In this document: positions 17,099-24,395 of the stretch, in pieces
Position numbering within the stretch: the first letter of the stretch is position 1
Layout of the letters: the number at the start of each line of letters is the position of its first letter
Assembly (NCBI GenBank): GCA_937982505.1
Contig: CALJLV010000096.1
Location: 1-35,990, forward strand
DNA: 35,990 nt
Origin: an uncultured Desulfobacteraceae bacterium
GTDB lineage: Bacteria; Desulfobacterota; Desulfobacteria; Desulfobacterales; UBA2174
Direction of reading: 5' to 3'
Translations under genes and position numbers: made by a program
Notes under the pieces: model-generated
Databases searched by the model: none
What the model was told of the DNA's origin: nothing
The model's input: only the letters and a program-made list of their open reading frames with translations

Positions 17099-17585
17099 TC
17101 AAGATGATCCCAATATCCAGTCCCATCCGGTTAATGACTGAAGGAAGCCAGGGCTACGATCGAGCCGCTTCAGCCCCCTTGCGGCCTGTGCGATGGCGGC
17201 CCCGAGGGAGTCAAACACGCGGTTGGCAAACTCTTTCTCACGCAGTTCCTCCCAGAGCCGTTCGGCCGGATTCAGCTCCGGCGAGTACGCCGCCAACCGT
17301 ACAAAGGCGATGTTTTCCGGCGCATTCAGGTCATAGCGGCGATGCGAAAAAGCCCCATCCATCACCACCATCACGAGACTCGTCCGGATAGCGAAAGGAT
17401 ATGGTAAAAGCAGGAGAATCCTTTAGAGTCAACTTGGATGCAGATAGGAATTGCCATATCGCGGCCACCACAATCGATCCGCCACGCCGGCGATGATCCT
17501 CGATGACCGCGGCGACGGCCTCCCGCGGGGCACAAACCGCCATCCCGGTGAGTTTGTCGATTAGTAAAGGGCCTTCACTGGGCAA
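17099..17585 (-). pseudogene. Broken IS630-family transposase
   Basis: Two reading frames on the minus strand cover the ends of an IS630-type DDE transposase. The C-terminal part (17099-17374) has VVMDGAFSHRR, then LAAYSPELNPAERLWEELR, the diagnostic IS630 end with the last catalytic Glu. The N-terminal part (17331-17585, another frame) has AVIEDHRRRGG and AAIWQFLSASKLTLKDS, resembling the helix-turn-helix segment that ends in IS630 R.L...GLTLKKS phrases. The central DDE core (about 150 residues) is missing, and the two parts meet in different frames near 17375-17400. That indicates an internal deletion plus frameshift. No clear terminal inverted repeats or TA duplication could be recognised. 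The C-terminal call is firmer than the N-terminal one. Confidence 0.65.
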
Positions 17586-17625
17586 GCCTTAAACGCCAGG
17601 CCGGACAACCCGCAGGGACCATGCA

Positions 17626-17660
17626 AAAGGGCGCCGCGACGCAAGGTCGAGACGCCCTTT
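17626..17660 (-). terminator. Rho-independent terminator of eno-pyrG
   Basis: AAAGGGCG (17626-17633) pairs with CGCCCTTT (17653-17660) around a 19-base loop. Read on the minus strand, the hairpin ends in TTTT. It lies 27 bases past the pyrG stop, as expected for the end of that transcript. Confidence 0.75.
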
Positions 17661-17687
17661 GCCATGTGTGGCTTGCCCGCTGCCGGC

Positions 17688-19328
17688 TCAGCCCTGGCGC
17701 TGCCTGAAGGCCGCGCCGACAAAGGCGCTGAAGAGCGGATGGGGCTCCATGGGTCGGGACTTGAACTCGGGATGGAACTGGCAGCCCAGGAACCAGGGAT
17801 GGTCCTCCAGCTCGACGATCTCCACCAGCTCCCGGTTGGGCGAAGTGCCGCTGATGCGCAGCCCCTGCTGCTCCAGACGTTCCAGGTAGGCGTTGTTGAA
17901 TTCGTAGCGGTGGCGGTGGCGCTCGCTGATCCTGGCGGTGCCGTAGGCCTGGCGGGCCAGACTCCCCTCGGCCAGTTCGCACGGATAGGCCCCCAGGCGC
18001 ATGGTCCCCCCTTTTTCGGAATCCACATCGCGCCGCTGGAGCGTGCCGCTGCGCTCGTCGAACCATTCGCGCATGAGGTAGATCACCGGATCGGCGCAGG
18101 TGGGATCGAACTCGCTGCTGTGGGCCCCGCCCAGGCCGGCCACATGGCGGGCGAACTCGATGACGGCGATCTGCATCCCGAGACAGATGCCAAAATACGG
18201 GACGCGCCGCTCCCGGGCGAAGCGGGCCGCGGCGATCTTGCCCTCCACTCCCCGTGGGCCGAATCCGCCGGGGACCAGAATCCCGTCCGCCCCGGCCAGC
18301 TTTTCGGCCACGTTGGCCGCATCGATGGTCTCCGAATCGACGAAGGTCAGGTTGACCCTGCACCCGTTGGCGAATCCGCCGTGGCGCAAGGCCTCGTTGA
18401 GGCTCTTGTAGGACTCGGTCAGGTCCACGTACTTGCCCACGATGGCGATGGTCACCTCACAGCACGGCTCGGTCCAGGCCTGCACGATCTTTTCCCAGGC
18501 CTCCAGCCGCGGGGCCCGGGTCCAGATGTGCAGCAGCTCGACGATCTTGTCGTCCAGGCCCTCGCGGTGAAAGCAGAGGGGCACCTCGTAGATGCACGCC
18601 ACATCCTTGGCCGTGATCACCGCATCCACCCCCACGTTGCAGAACAGGGCGATCTTGGCCTTGATGTCCTTTTCCAGGATGCGGTGGGAACGGCACAGGA
18701 GGATGTCCGGCTGGATCCCGATGGAACGCAGTTCCTTGACGCTGTGCTGGGTCGGCTTGGTCTTGACCTCCCCCGAGGTGCCCAGGTAGGGGACCAGGGT
18801 CAGGTGGATGTAAAGCACATTCTCCTTACCCTCGTCGGCCCGGAACTGGCGGATGGCCTCCAAAAAGGGCAGGCTCTCGATATCGCCCACGGTCCCACCG
18901 ATCTCCACGATGACCACGTCCACCTCGGCAGCCACCAGCCGGATGCTGTTCTTGATCTCGTCGGTGATGTGGGGGATCACCTGCACCGTGCCGCCCAGGT
19001 AGTCGCCGCGGCGCTCCTTGGTGATCACCGAGTGGTAGATCTTGCCGGTGGTGAAGTTGTTGTTCTTGCCGAGCTTGGCCCGGGTGAAGCGTTCGTAATG
19101 GCCCAGGTCCAGATCGGTTTCGGCCCCGTCGTCGGTGACAAAGACCTCCCCGTGCTGAAAGGGGTTCATGGTGCCCGGATCCACATTGATGTAAGGATCG
19201 AGCTTCTGAATGGTCACGCTCAGCCCCCGGCTTTCCAGCAGGGCCCCGATGGCCGCCGAAGCCAGCCCCTTGCCCAGCGAGGAGAGCACCCCGCCGGTAA
19301 CGAAGATGAATTTTGCCTTGCTCGTCAT
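17688..19328 (-). CDS. pyrG: CTP synthase
   Basis: The 546-residue enzyme makes CTP from UTP, ATP and glutamine. The N-terminal synthetase domain begins KFIFVTGGVLSSLGKG (P-loop) and contains LDPYINVDPGTM and the nucleotide-binding DGAETDLDLGHYERF. The C-terminal glutaminase domain, from about residue 290, has the oxyanion PGGFGPRG, the nucleophile elbow GICLGMQ (Cys at about 382) and the FHPEF triad His/Glu. Length and motifs are fully canonical. It lies 63 bases downstream of eno on the same strand and ends at a clear terminator, so eno-pyrG is likely a two-gene transcript. The stretch between the genes has no obvious promoter. Confidence 0.97.
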   Translation of the reverse strand: MTSKAKFIFVTGGVLSSLGKGLASAAIGALLESRGLSVTIQKLDPYINVDPGTMNPFQHGEVFVTDDGAETDLDLGHYERFTRAKLGKNNNFTTGKIYHSVITKERRGDYLGGTVQVIPHITDEIKNSIRLVAAEVDVVIVEIGGTVGDIESLPFLEAIRQFRADEGKENVLYIHLTLVPYLGTSGEVKTKPTQHSVKELRSIGIQPDILLCRSHRILEKDIKAKIALFCNVGVDAVITAKDVACIYEVPLCFHREGLDDKIVELLHIWTRAPRLEAWEKIVQAWTEPCCEVTIAIVGKYVDLTESYKSLNEALRHGGFANGCRVNLTFVDSETIDAANVAEKLAGADGILVPGGFGPRGVEGKIAAARFARERRVPYFGICLGMQIAVIEFARHVAGLGGAHSSEFDPTCADPVIYLMREWFDERSGTLQRRDVDSEKGGTMRLGAYPCELAEGSLARQAYGTARISERHRHRYEFNNAYLERLEQQGLRISGTSPNRELVEIVELEDHPWFLGCQFHPEFKSRPMEPHPLFSAFVGAAFRQRQG

Positions 19329-19391
19329 ACCGTCGTTCCCGTCCTGAGGGTGGAAGCTTCGCCAATGGCCGTCAACGTCCAGGCGGCGGTT

Positions 19392-20660
19392 CTAGAGCAC
19401 GTCGTCCGCGAAGCGGGCCGTGGGGCCCAGCTCCTCTTCGATGCGCAGCAGCTGGTTGTACTTGGCGATCCGGTCGCTGCGCGACAGGCTGCCGGTTTTG
19501 ATCTGCCCGGCGTTGAGTCCCACGGCCAGATCGGCGATAAAGGCGTCCTCGGTCTCGCCGCTGCGATGGGAGATCACCGTGGTGTAGCCGGCCTCCTTGG
19601 CCATCTCCACCGCTTCCAGGGTCTCGGTGACCGTGCCGATCTGATTGAGTTTGATCAGCACCGAGTTGGCGATCCCGTCCTCGATCCCCTTGGCCAGGAT
19701 CTTGGGATTGGTCACAAAGACGTCGTCGCCCACGATCTGGATGGCTCCCTCCAGGCGTTCGGTCATCTTCTGCCACCCCTTCCAGTCCTGTTCGGCCAGT
19801 CCGTCCTCGATGGACACGATGGGATATTTCTCCACCAGGGCCTCGTAGTAGTCGATCATCTGGGCCGTGGTCAGGGACTTGTTTTCCGATTTCAGCAGGT
19901 AGCGGTTTTTCTGGTAAAATTCGCTGGCGGCGGCATCCAGACCGATGGCGATCTCCCTGCCCGGAGCGTAGCCGGCCGCCTCGACGGCCTGGAGGATGTA
20001 GCCGATGGCCGCCTCGTTGGATTCCAGGTTGGGCGCGAACCCGCCCTCGTCACCCACCCCGGTGCTGTGGCCGGCCGCCTTGAGGATCTTCTTGAGGCTG
20101 TGAAAGGTCTCCGCGCCCATGCGGATGGCCTGGGCCGCCGAGGTGGCACCCACCGGAATGATCATGAATTCCTGGATATCCAGGTTGTTGGCCGCATGGG
20201 CGCCGCCGTTGACGATGTTCATCATGGGCATGGGCAGGCATCGGGCGTTGATGCCCCCCAGGTAGCGGTAAAGCGGCAGCCCCAAGGCGTTGGCAGCGGC
20301 CCGGGCCGCCGCCATGGAGATGCCCAGAATCGCGTTGGCCCCCAGCTTGCTCTTGTTTTCCGTGCCGTCCAGCTGGATCAGGTGCCGGTCGAGGGCCGCC
20401 TGATCGGCGGCGTCCATCCCCTGGAGGGTGGGGCCGATCTCCTGGTTGACGTTGCTCACCGCGCGGGTCACTCCCTTGCCGCCGTAACGCTTGACCCGGG
20501 TGTCGCGCAGCTCAAGGGCCTCGCGCTTGCCGGTGGAGGCTCCCGAGGGCACCGCCGCCCGTCCCGTGGCGCCGCAGGCCAGTCTGACATCCACTTCCAC
20601 CGTGGGATTGCCGCGCGAATCGAGAATCTCTCGGGCGGTGACATCGATGATTTCGGTCAT
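19392..20660 (-). CDS. eno: Enolase
   Basis: The 422-residue glycolytic enzyme interconverts 2-phosphoglycerate and phosphoenolpyruvate. Canonical segments are AREILDSRGNPTVEVDV (9-25), AVPSGASTGKREALELRD (36-53), the catalytic Glu in GVGDEGGFAPN (201-211), the metal ligands around SIEDGLAEQDW and GDDVFVTN, and the substrate-binding SHRSGETED. The start at 20660 follows GGGGGAGG with good spacing, whereas the frame extends upstream without family similarity. Length is normal. The leader of about 154 bases, if the promoter at 20821-20849 is right, contains a strong hairpin (20704-20736). pyrG follows on the same strand. Confidence 0.97.
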   Translation of the reverse strand: MTEIIDVTAREILDSRGNPTVEVDVRLACGATGRAAVPSGASTGKREALELRDTRVKRYGGKGVTRAVSNVNQEIGPTLQGMDAADQAALDRHLIQLDGTENKSKLGANAILGISMAAARAAANALGLPLYRYLGGINARCLPMPMMNIVNGGAHAANNLDIQEFMIIPVGATSAAQAIRMGAETFHSLKKILKAAGHSTGVGDEGGFAPNLESNEAAIGYILQAVEAAGYAPGREIAIGLDAAASEFYQKNRYLLKSENKSLTTAQMIDYYEALVEKYPIVSIEDGLAEQDWKGWQKMTERLEGAIQIVGDDVFVTNPKILAKGIEDGIANSVLIKLNQIGTVTETLEAVEMAKEAGYTTVISHRSGETEDAFIADLAVGLNAGQIKTGSLSRSDRIAKYNQLLRIEEELGPTARFADDVL

Positions 20661-20703
20661 GGCATCCTCCCCCTGGTCCGTTCCGGATCGGTTCTGTCGG
20701 CGG

Positions 20704-20736
20704 TGCGCCCCGCGGGATCGGCCGTGTCGGGGCGCA
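20704..20736 (-). promoter_or_regulatory. Hairpin in the eno leader
   Basis: TGCGCCCCG (20704-20712) and CGGGGCGCA (20728-20736) form a perfect 9-bp stem with a 15-base loop, 44 bases before the eno start codon. There is no T-run, so it is not a simple terminator; a stability or processing element is possible. The pairing is seen; the role is inferred. Confidence 0.4.
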
Positions 20737-20802
20737 GCGACCGGTGAATGGCAAAAGGCCACTTCGACCTTGGCGGGAAGTGGCTGGATCACGCTGTGAC
20801 GC

Positions 20803-20830
20803 TTGACAAATCAAGCGGCGATGGTACGCT
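20803..20830 (+). promoter_or_regulatory. Putative promoter for the HTH gene, overlapping the eno promoter
   Basis: A perfect TTGACA (20803-20808) is followed after 16 bases by TACGCT (20825-20830). It would start transcription near 20837, 26 bases before the HTH gene. An inverted repeat, CGCTTGA-CAAA-TCAAGCG (20800-20817), covers the -35 box and could be an operator. The -10 shares bases with the opposing eno -10. Confidence 0.5.
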
Positions 20831-20849
20831 GCCCGCTCGACCCTGTCAA
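20821..20849 (-). promoter_or_regulatory. Putative promoter for eno-pyrG
   Basis: On the minus strand a perfect TTGACA (20849-20844) is followed after exactly 17 bases by TACCAT (20826-20821). Transcription would start near 20814, leaving a 154-base eno leader. It lies face to face with the HTH-gene promoter, and the two -10 boxes overlap. Confidence 0.5.
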
Positions 20850-20862
20850 GGAACCTCAAGCC

Positions 20863-21306
20863 ATGGAAGGTGCGCTCATGACCCATCTGTACCAGCAGGG
20901 GCACCTCGTGGTGGCCGCCATCCGGGTCTTGACCCACCGGGACGGCGTGCCGCCCTCGGTGGCGGCGGTGGCGGCCATGCTCCACTTCTCCGCCGAGCAG
21001 GCCAACCGCCTCTGCGCCAAGCTGCATGCCATGGGGGTCATCGAGCTGGTGGAGGGCGGTTTCGGCACCCGCCTCTTCGTGCGCGACCACGCCGCCCTGG
21101 AAACCGTCGCCGCCCAGGATCAGGCTCCGGCTTTCGCCGACGCCATCAAACAGTTTCAGGAAGAACGCAAGGCCCTGACCCGCAAGGTGGACGCCATCCA
21201 GGCCGAGCAGGCCGAAAAGAAGAAAGCCCTCTACGCGGAGCTGGAAAAACAGTTGCGCTTCAAGCAGGCCAAGCCTTCCGGATCCGGAAATCCATCCCAG
21301 GGGTGA
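20863..21306 (+). CDS. Winged-helix protein with C-terminal coiled coil, unknown function
   Basis: The 147-residue protein has a winged-helix-like N-terminal half: VVAAIRVLTHRDGVPPSVAAVAAML and EQANRLCAKLHAMGVIELV, ending in a wing-like GFGTRLFVRD. Residues from about 75 to 135 form a Gln/Lys/Glu-rich helix (KQFQEERKALTRKVDAIQAE) typical of a coiled coil. It may be a small DNA-binding regulator, but no ligand or target can be named. Two starts are possible: ATG 20863 and ATG 20878; the latter has GGAAGG seven bases upstream. It diverges from eno with overlapping promoters, so the two are likely regulated together or against each other. Confidence 0.7.
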   Translation: MEGALMTHLYQQGHLVVAAIRVLTHRDGVPPSVAAVAAMLHFSAEQANRLCAKLHAMGVIELVEGGFGTRLFVRDHAALETVAAQDQAPAFADAIKQFQEERKALTRKVDAIQAEQAEKKKALYAELEKQLRFKQAKPSGSGNPSQG

Positions 21307-21411
21307 CGCCTTTCTCGGCGCGGATTCAGATGCCGACGCCGGACGCCCCCCGCGGATCCCCAGTGTAGCGTCAAAAAGCGGTGCATCTCAAGGGATCTTT
21401 CCCGCTTGCAC

Positions 21412-23379
21412 CTATCGCAGTCCTAGATCCCAGTTCCACAGCCCGGGACGCCGCTTGATGGAGATCCCGGGCGGCACCGGCTCTTCCAGCCGCACCAGCA
21501 GGCGGTAACCGGCGGCGACCAGATCCGCCTCGCGGCCGCTGAGATCCAGGGTCCAGTTGGGATAGACCCAGACATCGGGCCCATGCCGGACGCTCCAGGC
21601 GGCTTCGCCCTTCGGGCTGGCAAAGGCCGTCTGCATCCGCAGCTCGCCGTGCGCCGTGCGCGCCAGGCACAGGGGCCAGTGGCCCGCCGCCACGATCCCC
21701 AGGGGCAGCCGGCTGCAGACCGGCAGCCCCAGCAAATCCTCGCCGCCGAGTTCCGGGCTGACGATGGCGCCGCTGCAGCCGATGCTTTCCGCGGCCGCGA
21801 TGGCCAGGGGATTGGCCAGGTTGCAAAAGGGCCCGGCCCACAGGGGGCAGCCCGGAGACGGGGGAAACAGGACCCGCTGCCAGGGCGCGTTGAGCACGAA
21901 GCCCTCCGCCCCGCGGGAAAGGGCGCCGCGCACCCAGCCGGCCACCCGTTCGGCGTCGGACGGCCAGATCACCGGCGGCAGCCACCACCAGGGGCGGGTT
22001 CCGGCGTCGACGCGTGCCAGGGACTCCTGGGAAAGCCAGACCCCGTCAAGATCCGACCGGGGCTGCCGGCCGACGGTCATGCGCCACGGCGGTCCCTCCC
22101 GGCGGCGGCCGGCGGGCCATCGGGCGGCAAACCGGGATTCGTCCGGGGCTTCCTGCCGGGGCGCCAGCTCGGCTTCCAGCGCACCGATCATGCGGGCCAG
22201 CTCCGGTTCGCGCCGGTCGATGAGAAAGACCGGGGCCTCCCGGGGAGGCAGGCGGCCGCGGCTCGGGCGGATGTGATAGCGCCCGGACTTGGGCACCGCC
22301 TTGCCGATGCGCATGACCAGGTGCCAGGGGTCGTCCTCGTAGCCGATACGGATGGTGTCCCCGGTGAACAGGGCTTCCCGAGGAGACAGCAGGACCCCGC
22401 CCCGGGGGTCGCCGCGCAGCCGCCCCACCAGCAGCCCCGAGGCGCCGGCTTCACCCGCGGCCATGGGCTGCTGGGGCCGCTGGGGCAGAAAGTGGTAGTG
22501 GGTACCGGGGCGGCCCAGGGCCCGTTCGAGCAGCCCCAGGGCGTCGCGCTTGGCCTGGGGATCGTGCCCCTGATCGCGCAGGAGCCGATAGGCCGTGGTG
22601 GTGTAATAGACGTAGTGGGGGCCCTTTTTGCGCCCCTCGATCTTCCAGGCCGCCACGTTGGCCACGCTCTTGAGCACCTTGACGAGTACATCCAGGCTCA
22701 GGTCCTGGCAGGCGAAAAAGCGCGCCTCGGCCTCGTCCTGTCGATAGCGGCGCCGGCAGGGCTGAACACAGCGGCCCCGCAGCCCGCTGCGCCCTCCCAT
22801 GAAGCTGCTCCAGTAGCAGCGGCCCGAAACGGCGTAGCACAGGGCGCCGTGAACAAAGACTTCCAGCTTCAGCCCCGACGGACAGGCGGCGTCCATGAGC
22901 CGCAGCTCGTCGATGGAAAGCTCCCGGGGGGCCACCACCCGGTCGGCCCCAAAGGCCCCGCGCACCAAATCCAGCGCCGCCGGGAAGGTCACGTTGGCCA
23001 GGGTGGACAGGTGCACTTCGCCTTGAAAACCGGCCTGGCGCGCCAGTTCGAGAACCGCCAGATCCTGGATGATCAGGCCGTCGGGCCTGACCTCTCTGGC
23101 CAGCCGCGCGATGGTCCCGCCGGTATCGTCCAGCTCCGTGGGCCGCAGCAGGGTGTTGAGGGTCACATAGACCCGGGTGCCGCGGGCGTGGGCCAGGTCG
23201 GTGAGGGCCGCCAGTTCGCCCAGGGTGAAGTTCTGGGCCGCCATGCGCGCCGAGTAGCGTTTGAGACCACCGTAGACCGCATCGGCGCCGGCGGCCAGGG
23301 CCGCCAGGAAGCTGTCGCGCCCGCCGGCCGGGGCCAGGATTTCGGGCGGGACGGGCGAATTGGAAGGGGATGGATGCAT
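21412..23379 (-). CDS. U32 peptidase family protein, RlhA-like (possible 23S rRNA hydroxylation factor)
   Basis: The 655-residue protein has the N-terminal U32 barrel: PEILAPAGGRDSFLAAL, GADAVYGGL, FTLGEL and EVHLSTLANVT, then EVFVHGALCYAVSGRC. Four cysteines at 181, 188, 204 and 208 (with GLRGRCVQPCRRRY) match the set proposed to bind an iron-sulfur centre. U32 proteins in this group include RlhA and TrhP, which hydroxylate C2501 of 23S rRNA and U34 of tRNA using prephenate; the length fits RlhA (about 650). The C-terminal half (about 380-655) is more diverged, so the substrate is uncertain. ATG 23379 has GGAG eight bases upstream, immediately next to a large hairpin. It is divergent from cooC. 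Confidence 0.85.
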   Translation of the reverse strand: MHPSPSNSPVPPEILAPAGGRDSFLAALAAGADAVYGGLKRYSARMAAQNFTLGELAALTDLAHARGTRVYVTLNTLLRPTELDDTGGTIARLAREVRPDGLIIQDLAVLELARQAGFQGEVHLSTLANVTFPAALDLVRGAFGADRVVAPRELSIDELRLMDAACPSGLKLEVFVHGALCYAVSGRCYWSSFMGGRSGLRGRCVQPCRRRYRQDEAEARFFACQDLSLDVLVKVLKSVANVAAWKIEGRKKGPHYVYYTTTAYRLLRDQGHDPQAKRDALGLLERALGRPGTHYHFLPQRPQQPMAAGEAGASGLLVGRLRGDPRGGVLLSPREALFTGDTIRIGYEDDPWHLVMRIGKAVPKSGRYHIRPSRGRLPPREAPVFLIDRREPELARMIGALEAELAPRQEAPDESRFAARWPAGRRREGPPWRMTVGRQPRSDLDGVWLSQESLARVDAGTRPWWWLPPVIWPSDAERVAGWVRGALSRGAEGFVLNAPWQRVLFPPSPGCPLWAGPFCNLANPLAIAAAESIGCSGAIVSPELGGEDLLGLPVCSRLPLGIVAAGHWPLCLARTAHGELRMQTAFASPKGEAAWSVRHGPDVWVYPNWTLDLSGREADLVAAGYRLLVRLEEPVPPGISIKRRPGLWNWDLGLR

Positions 23380-23392
23380 GGGGTCTGCTCCG

Positions 23393-23444
23393 GTTTCAGG
23401 ATTATCGGCACCGCGGCGGGTCCGGTGCCGTCCTATCCTGAAAC
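23393..23444. promoter_or_regulatory. 52-base imperfect hairpin between the U32 gene and cooC
   Basis: The outer arms GTTTCAGGAT (23393-23402) and ATCCTGAAAC (23435-23444) pair perfectly over 10 bases. Inside, CGGCACCG (23406-23413) pairs with CGGTGCCG (23423-23430) around a 9-base loop. In the U32 transcript it ends one base before the Shine-Dalgarno (23388-23391). It lacks a T-run. Confidence 0.55.
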
Positions 23445-23568
23445 GGCCGAAGGGTCAACTCTGGGACCCTTGTCCCGCCGGCCGGCGCCTTTCCGTCAGC
23501 CCGCCGCGCCGGGTCTGAGGCTATCTCTTTTTCGTTTCCGGGGGCCGGGCCGATGGACTATGCGCGCC

Positions 23569-23596
23569 TTGCCCCGCCGGCAACCTGCATTATACT
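23569..23596 (+). promoter_or_regulatory. Putative promoter for cooC-helicase
   Basis: TTGCCC (23569-23574) is followed after 16 bases by TATACT (23591-23596), a near-consensus -10. Transcription would begin about 37 bases before the cooC ATG. Confidence 0.5.
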
Positions 23597-23639
23597 AGGA
23601 CACCTGTCGAGACGCGACCACCAGGAAAGGACACCCGTC

Positions 23640-24395
23640 ATGAAAATCGCTGTCAGCGGCAAGGGCGGCGTGGGCAAGACCACGTTTTCCGCCCTGCTCA
23701 TTCGCACCCTCAACGCCGAGGGCCGCCACGTGCTGGCCATCGACGCCGATCCGGACGCCAATCTGGCCGCGGCCGTGGGCATCGCCGACGCCGGGTCCAT
23801 CGTGCCCATCGCCGAGATGAAGGCGATGATCTTCGAGCGCACCGGGGCCCAGCCGGGAACCATCGGCGGATTTTTCCGCCTCAATCCCAAGGTGGACGAC
23901 CTGCCCGACGCACTGTCGGCGCGGCTGGAGAACATCAAGCTGATGCGCCTGGGGGGGGTCAAGAAGGGAGGCGCCGGCTGCATCTGCCCCGAAAGCACCC
24001 TGCTCAAGGCCCTGGTGACCCATATCGTCCTGGCCCGCAACGAGGTGGTGGTGATGGACATGGAGGCGGGCATCGAGCATCTGGGAAGGGGCACGGCCCA
24101 GTCGGTGGACCGGCTCGTCGTGGTGGTGGAGCCGGGCCGGCGCAGCATCGACACCGCCGGTCATATCCGCCATCTGGCCGCCGAGATCGGCCTGCGCCGC
24201 ATCAGCGTCGTGGGCAACAAGGTGCGCTCGGACCAGGACATCGCCTTTCTCAGGAAACACCTGGCGGATTTCGAGTTTCTCGGGGCCATCCCCTACGACG
24301 AGGCCCTCATCGAGGCCGATCTGAAAGGCGCCTCGCCCTTCGACGTGGACAGCAGCGCCCGCCAGGCGGTGCGGGCCATGATCGACCGGCTCTGA
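23640..24395 (+). CDS. cooC: CooC-type nickel-insertion ATPase (CO dehydrogenase maturation factor)
   Basis: The 251-residue MinD/Mrp-class P-loop ATPase has a deviant Walker A, GKGGVGKTT (7-15), with both signature lysines, then AIDADPDANL. The CxC pair C114-x-C116 (GAGCICPEST) binds metal at the dimer interface in CooC. CooC proteins use ATP-driven dimerisation to load nickel into carbon monoxide dehydrogenase or acetyl-CoA synthase. ATG 23640 is preceded by AGGAAAGGA; longer in-frame starts are not needed. No CODH genes are in the window, so its client must be elsewhere. Its stop overlaps the next ATG (TGATG), coupling it to a DEAD/DEAH helicase with no known metal role. The CxC motif makes a plain MinD or ParA reading unlikely. 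Confidence 0.85.
   Translation: MKIAVSGKGGVGKTTFSALLIRTLNAEGRHVLAIDADPDANLAAAVGIADAGSIVPIAEMKAMIFERTGAQPGTIGGFFRLNPKVDDLPDALSARLENIKLMRLGGVKKGGAGCICPESTLLKALVTHIVLARNEVVVMDMEAGIEHLGRGTAQSVDRLVVVVEPGRRSIDTAGHIRHLAAEIGLRRISVVGNKVRSDQDIAFLRKHLADFEFLGAIPYDEALIEADLKGASPFDVDSSARQAVRAMIDRL

Noticed and set aside
17664..20747. 1027-codon open frame antisense to pyrG and eno
   Set aside because: It spans two highly conserved housekeeping genes and their gap, with no motif of its own.
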